Source: Planctomycetota bacterium (GTDB lineage: Bacteria > Planctomycetota > J058 > JAJDCQ01). Taken from it: a DNA stretch of 64,000 bases. The stretch's first letter is position 1. Each line of letters starts with the position of its first letter. Made by a program: the position numbers and the translations under genes. Positions 43,625 to 50,763 of this stretch are shown one piece after another. Below the pieces are notes generated by a model that was not told the origin of the DNA, searched no databases, and saw only the letters and a list, made by a program, of their open reading frames with translations. The stretch lies in assembly GCA_029260755.1 (NCBI GenBank), contig JAJDCQ010000222.1:1-64000 (forward strand), written 5' to 3'.

Positions 43625-43807
43625 ATGCTGAAGAGAATGCTGGTGCTGGCCGCTCTCCTCGGGCTCACGCTCGGAACGACCGGCTGCCTCACCCTCAACT
43701 GGCACCATAACCGGCGCCACGTCCGGAAGGTCGTCGACCAGCTCCAGGAGCTGCACATGGACGTCGACAAGATCGTCTTCGACCTCGACCGGAACCCCGC
43801 CGAGTAG
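43625..43807 (+). CDS. Small lipoprotein (60 residues)
   Basis: ATG 43625, preceded by AGGGGG, starts MLKRMLVLAALLGLTLGTTGC: basic n-region, hydrophobic core and a Gly-Cys lipobox (Cys 21). An in-frame ATG at 43562 would add 21 residues and spoil the signal, and it overlaps the -10 box. The mature ~40 residues (LTLNWHHNRRHVRKVVDQLQ...) are His/Arg-rich and helical. No family recognised. It probably sits on the membrane facing outward as a monocistronic gene, followed by a 756-bp repeat cluster. Confidence 0.75.
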   Translation: MLKRMLVLAALLGLTLGTTGCLTLNWHHNRRHVRKVVDQLQELHMDVDKIVFDLDRNPAE

Positions 43808-43937
43808 CTCACTCCGGCGGGATGACCGCCGTCGCATCGGGACCCTGGCCCGTTCAGGGTCCTTCTGCATGTACGGTGCGCCGGCCCGGCCCGGGATCGC
43901 CGCGGGCTAGCCCGGGGGCCCCGACGCCGGCAACTCG

Positions 43938-44022
43938 CAATCCGCGGAATCCGCGAAATCCGCGGTTCCACTCCTCTCGCGGCGAGAGAACGAAACCGCG
44001 GATTGATGGATTGGCTGGATTC
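43938..44022. repeat. Type B repeat, right arm decayed
   Basis: Left arm CAATCCGCGGAATCCGCGAA is regular; the right arm GAAACCGCGGATTGATGGAT keeps only one full unit. First of four repeat elements in the gap 43808-44563; bases 43808-43937 show nothing assignable. Confidence 0.7.
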
Positions 44023-44105
44023 GTTCCGGTCGGGTGCAACGTCACCGCCGTGTCGGCGCCACCTGTTCCTGGAACACGCGCACGCGATTGCCGTCGCGGG
44101 GAAAC

Positions 44106-44245
44106 GATCCACAGATTTCACAGATTACACAGATTGCCGCGGGCGGGTCCGAGTCGTTGCCGATGCCGAACGGGCCTCCGCCTTCGGCGAGGGATGACCG
44201 CCTTCGGCAGCTCCTAATCTGTGGAATCTGTGAAATCTGTGGATC
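44106..44245. repeat. Type D repeat (CACAGATTA units), inverted arms
   Basis: The 30-bp arms 44106-44135 (GATCCACAGATTTCACAGAT...) and 44216-44245 (...GTGAAATCTGTGGATC) are inverted with one mismatch and 80 bp between. Same 9-bp plan as type B with A replacing G/C. Palindromes of the form TTCCTGGAA lie on both sides (44067 and 44272). Confidence 0.8.
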
Positions 44246-44296
44246 GTTCCCCGTTTGTGCAAGAAGACCCGTGTTCCTGGAACAAACGGAAGAGAG

Positions 44297-44390
44297 CTCA
44301 CGCAAAGGCGCAAAGACGCAAAGGGTCGTTGCTCCGATCCGAGACCTGGATCGGGTGGAGCTCCTTGGCGCCTTTGCGCCTTTGCGTGAG
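44297..44390. repeat. Type A repeat, different core
   Basis: Left arm CTCACGCAAAGGCGCAAAGA... and right arm ...GCGCCTTTGCGTGAG face each other. The core (CCGATCCGAGACCTGGATCGG) differs from the AGATCCGGATCT core of two other copies. TTCCTGGAAC palindromes flank it at 44271 and 44401. Confidence 0.75.
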
Positions 44391-44490
44391 ATTTCGTCGT
44401 TCCTGGAACGGACGGCTCGCTCCCGTGCAAGAGGTCGCGGGTGCAGACGGGTCAGGCCACGGATCTCACCGACCGAGCCTCACGAGCTCG

Positions 44491-44552
44491 CTCCGTGGAT
44501 CCTCCGTGTTCTCCGTGCCTCCGTGGTGACATCCTGCTCGCCGAAGGCGAGC
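44491..44552. repeat. Type C repeat arm with TGACATCC-hairpin end
   Basis: CTCCGTGTTCTCCGTGCCTC is followed by CGTGGTGACATCCT and GCTCGCC-GAA-GGCGAGC. It ends 11 bp before the miaA stop and may form part of its 3' end. Confidence 0.7.
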
Positions 44553-44563
44553 CCCCGCCCGGG

Positions 44564-45511
44564 CTAGCCGCCGAGCAGGGCCGCGTGGCGCGCGAGCACC
44601 CGGTCGGCGAGCTCCTCGGCCCGCGTCGTCGGCTGGAGCTCGAGCCACTCGGCGTCGTCGAAGTGCCCCCGCATCCAGGTGAGCTGACGCCGGGCGAAGC
44701 GCCGGGTGTGGGTCTTCACGCGGGTGATCACCTCCTCGAACGGCTCGGCCCGCCCCGCCTCGATCCAGTCGAGCACCTCGCGCGTGCCGAGCGCCCGGCG
44801 CGCCTCGCGGCCGAGGCCCTGGGGGAGCGCGGCGAGGCGCTCGCTCTCCGCGAGCAGGCCCTCCTCGACCATGCGATCGATGCGCGCCTCGATCCGGCCG
44901 TCCATGTCCTCGCGCTCGCGACCCAGAACGATCAGCGTCCGCCGGAGATCCTCGCGGCGGCGCCCGAAGTGATTCTGGAGCTCCGAGATCGGCCGGCCGG
45001 TCTTCTCGAGCACCTCGAGGGCGCGGACGATCCGGCGGAGGTCGTTCTGGTGGATGCGCGCGCCGGACCCGGGGTCGGCCGCTGCCATCCGCGCGTGCAG
45101 GGCCGGCGTCCCGTCGCGAGCCGCCTCCGCCTCGAGGCGGGCGCGCAGCTCGGGGTCGGCCTCGGGCCCGTCGAGCAGCCCCTCGGTGAGCGCCTTGAGG
45201 TAGAGCGACGTTCCGCCGACGAGCAACGCCGGGCGACCGGCCGCGTCGGCCTCGGCGAGCGCGCGCTCGGCGTCGTCGACGAAGCGGCTCGCGTTGTAGC
45301 GCTCCCAGGGATCGGCGACGTCGATGATGCGGACGTCGATGCCGGCGAGGGCGGCCGCCGATGGCTTCGCCGTGGCGACGTCGATGCCCCGGTAGACCTT
45401 CATCGAGTCGCAGCTCAGGACGAGCGCGCCGGTGCGGCGCGCCAGCTCGAACGCGAGGCCGCCCTTGCCGCTCGCGGTCGGTCCGGTGATGCAGAGGAGC
45501 TGCCTGGGCAC
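44564..45511 (-). CDS. miaA: tRNA dimethylallyltransferase
   Basis: This encodes 315 residues from GTG 45511. It prenylates A37 of tRNAs that read UNN codons, using the DMAPP that the IspH of this window helps make. Motifs: ITGPTASGKGGLAFE (P-loop), SCDSMKVYRGIDVATAKP with the catalytic Asp, VGGTSLYLKAL, RRIVRALEV and KTHTRRFARRQLTWMR. Odd: the P-loop reads GKG where the family has GKT or GKS, removing the Thr/Ser that contacts phosphate. All other motifs are intact. It is divergent from the secreted zinc-ribbon gene. Confidence 0.93.
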   Translation of the reverse strand: MPRQLLCITGPTASGKGGLAFELARRTGALVLSCDSMKVYRGIDVATAKPSAAALAGIDVRIIDVADPWERYNASRFVDDAERALAEADAAGRPALLVGGTSLYLKALTEGLLDGPEADPELRARLEAEAARDGTPALHARMAAADPGSGARIHQNDLRRIVRALEVLEKTGRPISELQNHFGRRREDLRRTLIVLGREREDMDGRIEARIDRMVEEGLLAESERLAALPQGLGREARRALGTREVLDWIEAGRAEPFEEVITRVKTHTRRFARRQLTWMRGHFDDAEWLELQPTTRAEELADRVLARHAALLGG

Positions 45512-45543
45512 GCTTTAGATCCTAGGGGCCGAATGGCTTAGCG

Positions 45544-45572
45544 TTGATTCTCCCCGGAGCTGGCCGTAGATT
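45544..45572 (+). promoter_or_regulatory. Candidate promoter for the secreted zinc-ribbon protein gene
   Basis: TTGATT (45544-45549) and TAGATT (45567-45572) are 17 bp apart, 73 bp before the ATG at 45646. Confidence 0.45.
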
Positions 45573-45645
45573 CAATCCTCCCCACCGCCGCGGCATCGAA
45601 TCCCGGGCGCCCGACCGAGGTCGAAGGGGACAGGAGAGACCCACC

Positions 45646-46626
45646 ATGCCCACCCAGCGCGCTCTGCTCGTCGCCGTCCTCGCCCTCGCCGCGTTCGCGC
45701 CGACCCTCCTCGGCGCCGCGCCCGCGCGCGCCGACTGGATCGTCGAGCAGCTCAGCAACGCCGCGCCCGGGATGTCGGGCGAGACCCGCGTCGGTCGCCA
45801 GGAGATGCATGCGACCGAGGGACGCGTCCTCATCGTCGACAAGGACGCGGGGCGGTGGGCCGGGATCGTGCGGCTCGACGAGCGCAAGGTCTACGAGCTC
45901 GACATGGTCAAGAAGACCTACTTCGAGCGGCCGTTCTCCTACTACGAGAAGCACCGGTCGCGCCGCGACCGCGAGCACGCCGACATCCGGCGGCGCTGGC
46001 GAAACGAGTCCGACGACCGGGTGAAGGAGAGCATGAAGGCGGAGATGATCAAGAGCGGGATCGCGCCCGACGGAAAGACGGTCGCGCAGCTCGAGCGGAC
46101 CGGCGAGACCCGCCAGATCGGCCCGTGGGCCGCCGAGCGCGTGATCGTGCGCGAGAACGGCAAGGTCGTCTTCGACATGTGGGTGACCCGCGACCTGCCG
46201 AGACCCGAGCCGGTCTTCGCCCTCTACCGCGGGATCGGCCTCTTCGCCCCCGAGGTCGTCGGCAAGACCGACGCGATCGACGGCTTCCCCATCGCGATCG
46301 ACGTCCGGATCGACGTCGGAGGCCCGTTCGCCGGAAGCCAGCACGCCGAGGTGATCCGCGTGCGCGAGGTCGACGAGATCCCGAAGAGCACCTTCGAGAT
46401 CCCAGACGGGTTCGAGAAGGTCGATCCCCCCAAGAGCGAAGGCGAAGGGGTCAAGGTCACGGGCGAAGCCCCGCCGGGCGCGACGATCGCCTGCGCCCAC
46501 TGCAAGAAGGTCGTCAGCGAGGCCGACGCGATCTACTTCCTGAACCCGCTCGAGCGCTTCAAGAAGTACCCCGTCTGTAGCGACGAGTGCAAGAAGGGCT
46601 TCGCCCGGTCGCTCAAGAAACGGTAG
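45646..46626 (+). CDS. Secreted DUF4412-like protein with C-terminal zinc-ribbon
   Basis: ATG 45646 with GGAG upstream; 326 residues. Signal peptide to ~29 (LGAAPARA). The body (~30-235) is beta-rich and resembles DUF4412-type periplasmic proteins (VLIVDKDAGRWAGIVRLDERKVYELDMVKKTYFE is split across strands): read-out of a stored residue state rather than catalysis. A second half covers DGFEKVDPPKS. The last ~45 residues hold CAHC...PVCSDECKKGF, a treble-clef/TRASH-like metal site, unusual for an exported protein. Function unknown. Its stop lies 4 bp from that of the convergent sulfotransferase gene. Confidence 0.75.
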   Translation: MPTQRALLVAVLALAAFAPTLLGAAPARADWIVEQLSNAAPGMSGETRVGRQEMHATEGRVLIVDKDAGRWAGIVRLDERKVYELDMVKKTYFERPFSYYEKHRSRRDREHADIRRRWRNESDDRVKESMKAEMIKSGIAPDGKTVAQLERTGETRQIGPWAAERVIVRENGKVVFDMWVTRDLPRPEPVFALYRGIGLFAPEVVGKTDAIDGFPIAIDVRIDVGGPFAGSQHAEVIRVREVDEIPKSTFEIPDGFEKVDPPKSEGEGVKVTGEAPPGATIACAHCKKVVSEADAIYFLNPLERFKKYPVCSDECKKGFARSLKKR

Positions 46627-46630
46627 AGCC

Positions 46631-47560
46631 TCACCTGACCCACGGCGACGCCGCATCCTTCGCCGCGTGCATCCGCACGCTCCGCTCCCGCGCCCGCGCG
46701 AGGAGCCATCGGTCGAGCGCGTCCGCTCCCGGCAGGCCCGTCGGCGCGAGCCGGCCGGGCAACGCCATCGCCGCGACGGCCGCCCGGACCCATCCGGGGA
46801 GCGCGGTCCGCCAGCGCTCGTCGATCCGGATCCGCGCGCTCCGCTCGCGCTGCATCCGGTTGCCGGCGAGGGCGTGATGCTCGTGGGCGGTCCAGTCGAG
46901 CGCTCCCGCGACGCGGGCGCGTCCGAGGAGGGCGAGGATCCGGTCGAGGGTCGCCTCGGGGTGCCGCGCGAGGCGCTCGTAGCGGATGAACGGGGCGGGT
47001 CGGCCGGCGAGCACCTCGCGGAGCCGCATCGCCCCCCAGGCGTAGGCGGCCGCGTAGTAGAGCCAGCCTCGCTCGCGCCGCACGTGGCTCCAGACGACGC
47101 CGCGCGGGTCCCGGAACAGCGCGACCGGCACGACGTCGAGGTCGGGGATCGCGAGCAACCTCGCGAGCCGGTCGCTCCGCTTGCTGCTGTCGACGACGAC
47201 GGCGGCCCCGCTCGCGTCGGCGATCGCGGCGACCAGCGCCCGGTTCGTCGCGGCGAACCGCGCGTCGTCGGGGTCGTCGACGCGGATCTCGAGCAGCCCG
47301 GCGCCGAGCTCGTCGCGGAGACGCGCGTCGACCTCGCCCCAGAACGGGCAGGTCGGCCTGGTCGCCGCGCCGCACACGCACGGCTTGGCGAAGACGCGGT
47401 CCCGGCCCGGCGCGTCGGGCGCGAGCATGCAGAGCTCGCCGGCGGCGACGACGCCCGGCTGACTGCCGAGGAGCAGCTCGAGCAGCGTCGAGCCGCTGTG
47501 ACCCTCGCCGGCGATGTAGACGACGGTGGGGAGCGCGCGACGCGGCGCCGGCGCCGTCAC
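46631..47560 (-). CDS. Sulfotransferase family protein
   Basis: GTG 47560 overlaps the malQ TGA (GTGA), fixing the start; 309 residues. PAPS-binding motifs are visible: the 5'-phosphosulfate loop YIAGEGHSGSTLLELLLGS and the 3'-phosphate element VALFRDPRGVVWSHVRRE; VVVDSSKRSDR lies between. A Cys-rich patch (KPCVCGAATRPTCPFW) may bind metal or form disulfides. Substrate unknown; cytosolic members sulfate sugars or small molecules. Coupling to malQ suggests a carbohydrate context. Confidence 0.85.
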   Translation of the reverse strand: MTAPAPRRALPTVVYIAGEGHSGSTLLELLLGSQPGVVAAGELCMLAPDAPGRDRVFAKPCVCGAATRPTCPFWGEVDARLRDELGAGLLEIRVDDPDDARFAATNRALVAAIADASGAAVVVDSSKRSDRLARLLAIPDLDVVPVALFRDPRGVVWSHVRRERGWLYYAAAYAWGAMRLREVLAGRPAPFIRYERLARHPEATLDRILALLGRARVAGALDWTAHEHHALAGNRMQRERSARIRIDERWRTALPGWVRAAVAAMALPGRLAPTGLPGADALDRWLLARARERSVRMHAAKDAASPWVR

Positions 47561-49107
47561 GCCGGCGCGTCCTCGCCCTCGACCGCGGCGAGACGACCGT
47601 AGGTTTCGGTCAGCCCGCGGAGCCGGGCGATCTGACCATCGCCGAACGCGCCGGCGCGCGCTCGCCACTCCCAGTTGCCGTCGACGGTGCCCGGGCGGTT
47701 CATCCGCGCGCTCCGGTCGAGGCCGAGGACGTCCTGGAGCGGGACGATCGCGGTGTCGGCGACCGACGCGAGGGCGAGGCGGATCAGGTCCCAGTGGATC
47801 TCGCGCCCGTCGCTGGCGAGGAAGAGCCGCGCCTGATGCCGCTCGGCCTCGAGGTCCGCCTCGGACCGCGCGTCGCCCGGCTCGAGCGGCCCGCGGAACC
47901 AGCCGACGGTCGTGTCGCAGTCGTGCGTCCCGGTGTAGACGGCGCACTCGGGCGCGAGCGCCCACGGGGTGTGCTCGTTGCCGCGCCCGCCCGAGCCGAA
48001 CGCGAACTGGAGGACACGCATCGACGGCAGCCCCGCCTCGTCGCGGAGAGCGTGGACCTCGGGGGTGACGAGGCCGAGGTCCTCGGCGACGAACGGCAGC
48101 CCGCCGAGCTCGGCCTCGATCGCCCCGAAGAGGGCGATCCCCGGCCCCGGCCGAAAGCGCCCCTCGCGCCCGTCCTCGCGGCCGGCCGGGATGTGCCACG
48201 CCCGGTGGAAGCCGATGAAGTGGTCGAGCCTCACGAGGTCGAACTGATCGAGGGTTCGCCCGACCCGGTCGACCCACCACCCGTACCCCTGATCGGCGAG
48301 GACGTCCCATCGGTAGAGCGGGTTGCCCCAGAGCTGACCGGCCTCGGAGAACGCGTCCGGCGGGCAGCCGGCCACCTCGGTCGGCGCGCCGGTCGCATCG
48401 AGGAGGAAGATCGAGCGGTTCGCCCAGACGTCCGCGCTGTCGTGGGCGACGAAGATCGGGAGGTCGCCGATCAGGCGCACGCCGTGGGACCGAGCGCGGC
48501 TGCGGAGGGCCGACCACTGCCGGGCGAAGACGTCCTGGCAGAAGAGCTCGAATTGCCGGGCCTCGGCGTGCTCTTCGGCGAACGCGGCGAGCGCGTCGGA
48601 GTCCCGATCGCGGAGCGGCGCCGGCCAGTCGGTCCAGGACCGTTCTCCGTGCACGGCGCGGATCGCGTAGAAGAGGGCGGCGTCGGCGGCCCACGGCACG
48701 CTCCGGGCGTCCGCCTCGAGCCGGTCGATCGCGCCGGGTCGCCGCCGGAAGCGATCGAACGCGCGGCGGAGGCGCTCACGTCGCCAGGGAATCACCGCCG
48801 CGAAGTCGACGCGATCCTCGGGGAACGGCGTCTCGACCGCGAGATCGGCGGCGTCGAGGAGGCCTTCGGCGGCGAGGTCCTCGAGGCTCACGAGCAGCGG
48901 ATTCCCGGCGAACGCGCTCGTCGCGGAGTAGGGCGAGTTGCCCGCGCCGGTCGGCCCGATCGGCAGCATCTGCCACCAGGCCTGACCGGCCGCGGCAAGG
49001 GCGTCGATGAAGGCACGGGCCGCGGGCCCGAGGTCGCCCGAACCGTGGGGCCCCGGCAGCGAGGTCGGGTGCAGGAGGATGCCACTTCGACGGGGGAGAC
49101 GGGCCAC
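47557..49107 (-). CDS. malQ: 4-alpha-glucanotransferase (GH77)
   Basis: GTG 49107 is the start that matches the family N-terminus (RRSGILLHPTSLPGPHGSGD); 516 residues, normal. It transfers alpha-1,4-glucan segments in glycogen or maltodextrin metabolism in the cytosol. GH77 signatures: WWQMLPIGPTGAGNSPYSATSA in two parts, nucleophile in DLVRLDHFIGF, acid/base in FVAEDLG, third Asp in GTHDCDTT. It is coupled to the sulfotransferase gene downstream; 180 bp upstream is the divergent secreted protein gene. Confidence 0.94.
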   Translation of the reverse strand: MARLPRRSGILLHPTSLPGPHGSGDLGPAARAFIDALAAAGQAWWQMLPIGPTGAGNSPYSATSAFAGNPLLVSLEDLAAEGLLDAADLAVETPFPEDRVDFAAVIPWRRERLRRAFDRFRRRPGAIDRLEADARSVPWAADAALFYAIRAVHGERSWTDWPAPLRDRDSDALAAFAEEHAEARQFELFCQDVFARQWSALRSRARSHGVRLIGDLPIFVAHDSADVWANRSIFLLDATGAPTEVAGCPPDAFSEAGQLWGNPLYRWDVLADQGYGWWVDRVGRTLDQFDLVRLDHFIGFHRAWHIPAGREDGREGRFRPGPGIALFGAIEAELGGLPFVAEDLGLVTPEVHALRDEAGLPSMRVLQFAFGSGGRGNEHTPWALAPECAVYTGTHDCDTTVGWFRGPLEPGDARSEADLEAERHQARLFLASDGREIHWDLIRLALASVADTAIVPLQDVLGLDRSARMNRPGTVDGNWEWRARAGAFGDGQIARLRGLTETYGRLAAVEGEDAPA

Positions 49108-49287
49108 GCGGCGCTCCGACGGGCAGGTCGACGATCGGCGATGGTAGCGGCAGCCCTGGGCCGAGGAAAGGCGCGGGCGCCGGCCCGTTGTGGAAGGTCG
49201 ACGGCGCGACCACGATGACGGGGCTCCGGAGCACCCACGGCTCCGGACCGTCGACCGCTGCCCCGAATCCCAGCGAGGCCCTCGCTC

Positions 49288-50148
49288 ATGCGCTCTCCGA
49301 TCCCGGCCGCCACCGCCCTCGCCGTCGCGGTCACCGCCGCGATTCTGGCCGGCCCGTCCGCCCTGGCGAACGACGAGGGCGACGATCCGAAGAAGGCGGC
49401 GCCCGCCGACGAGGCGAAGCCGGACGACGAGACGAAGCCCGATGGGGACGACGAGGCCGAGCCGCCCGCCTCGCCCGTCACCGAGCGCTACTGCGGCCAG
49501 GTGGAGGTGCGGACACGGCGCATCTCGGAGAAGAGGGTCAAGATGATGAAGATCCTCGCCTATCGGCGCCCCGACGGCCGCCGCTTCTCGGTCCGGCTCC
49601 TCGGAACCGACGCGGTCGCGGGCAAGAAGATCCGTGAGTACGCCAACAAGAACGTCTACGTGGTCGGCCAGCGCATCGGCGCCGTGGTCCACGTCGCCCG
49701 GATCGAGCGCCTGGTCAACCCGCTCTCGGGCAAGGTGCGCACCGTCCGCGGCGTCCTCGTCCACGAGGAGCGCGGCGGGGTGAAGTCGGTCCGCCCCGAC
49801 CCGAGCCCGTTCCGCCTGACCGTGGAGCCGGAGCCCGAGCCCGAGCCGCCCGCCGAGGGCGAGGGCGACGGCGAGGGCGACGGCGAACCGGGCGGCGAGC
49901 CCGGCGAGACGGTCGAGCCTCGGGAGCCCGAGGTGCTCGCGCTCCGCGAGACGAAGGGGCTGACCCAGGGCACGTTGATCGCGCTCGCCGGCAAGCGGAT
50001 CGAGGCGCACGTCGTCTACTTCGAGGGCGCCGAGGTGATGCCGAAGGAGGGCGACGAGGGCGCCCACCCGGTCGGCCCCGACGGCAAGCCGCGCCCGTTC
50101 ATCGTCGACGAGGGCTGGAAGGTGCTCGAGGTCCGCGCGATCGACTAG
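49288..50148 (+). CDS. Secreted hypothetical protein with acidic linkers
   Basis: This encodes 286 residues from ATG 49288. Signal peptide to ~27 (AILAGPSALA). Two acid-rich low-complexity stretches (29-62 and ~187-220, EPEPEPEP and GEGDGEGDGE) flank a compact basic beta domain (~65-170; YCGQVEVRTRRISEKRVKMM, KNVYVVGQRIGAVVHVARI) that could be an OB-like fold. A second small domain ends the protein. No family recognised. Its TAG overlaps the TAG of the convergent exonuclease gene within the 4 bases CTAG. Confidence 0.7.
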   Translation: MRSPIPAATALAVAVTAAILAGPSALANDEGDDPKKAAPADEAKPDDETKPDGDDEAEPPASPVTERYCGQVEVRTRRISEKRVKMMKILAYRRPDGRRFSVRLLGTDAVAGKKIREYANKNVYVVGQRIGAVVHVARIERLVNPLSGKVRTVRGVLVHEERGGVKSVRPDPSPFRLTVEPEPEPEPPAEGEGDGEGDGEPGGEPGETVEPREPEVLALRETKGLTQGTLIALAGKRIEAHVVYFEGAEVMPKEGDEGAHPVGPDGKPRPFIVDEGWKVLEVRAID

Positions 50149-50717
50149 GCGCCCGGGAGCCCCGCCGGCCGGCTCGCCCGGAGCACCGTCGCGAGCAGCG
50201 CCGCGATGTTCCACGCGTCGTCGACGCCGCGGTGGTGGGTTCCCTCGAGCGGCAGCCCCGCGAGCGCGAGGGCGCGCGCCATCCCGACCTCGCGGTCGAG
50301 GCGACGAGTGACGGCGAAGATGCTCTTCGCGTTCCAGTGGGTCGTCCCGAAGGGATAGCCGCAGCCGAGCGCGGCGCAGCACCGCTCGATCTGCCGGCGG
50401 TCGTAGTCGCCCCAGCTCGCCCAGACGCGCCGGTCGGACGCGTAGTCCGCGCGCAGGATCTTGCAGGCCTCGCGCAGGGTCGGAGCGTCGGCGACGTCGT
50501 CCGGCCGGATCGTGGTGAGCTCGGTGCAGAACGGGCTCACCGAGCTCCGCTCGGGGCGGACGAGGAGGGCGCGGCGGTCGGCCCGCTCCAGCGTCGCGAG
50601 GTCGAGGGTGCAGACGCCGATCTCGATGACGTCGCTCTCCTCGCCGGCGGGCGGGCTGCCCTCCCAGCAGGTCGACTCGACGTCGACGACGATGATTCGA
50701 TCGAGGAGCTTGGCCAT
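50145..50717 (-). CDS. DEDDh 3'-5' exonuclease (ERI1/KapD-like)
   Basis: ATG 50717 gives 190 residues that begin at the nuclease fold. Exo I IVVDVESTCWEG supplies Asp and Glu, Exo II VWASWGDYDRRQIERCC the second Asp, Exo III HHRGVDDAWNIAALL the His and last Asp. The WGDYD...C and ESTCW features are those of the ERI1/KapD branch, which trims RNA ends, rather than of the DNA polymerase epsilon proofreading subunit. Upstream on the same strand is a kinase gene 46 bp away; downstream it overlaps a convergent gene by 4 bp. Confidence 0.88.
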   Translation of the reverse strand: MAKLLDRIIVVDVESTCWEGSPPAGEESDVIEIGVCTLDLATLERADRRALLVRPERSSVSPFCTELTTIRPDDVADAPTLREACKILRADYASDRRVWASWGDYDRRQIERCCAALGCGYPFGTTHWNAKSIFAVTRRLDREVGMARALALAGLPLEGTHHRGVDDAWNIAALLATVLRASRPAGLPGA

Positions 50718-50763
50718 CGGACGTTCCTTCCGTCTCCGAAGACGGCCGGGAACGGGTCGGGCG

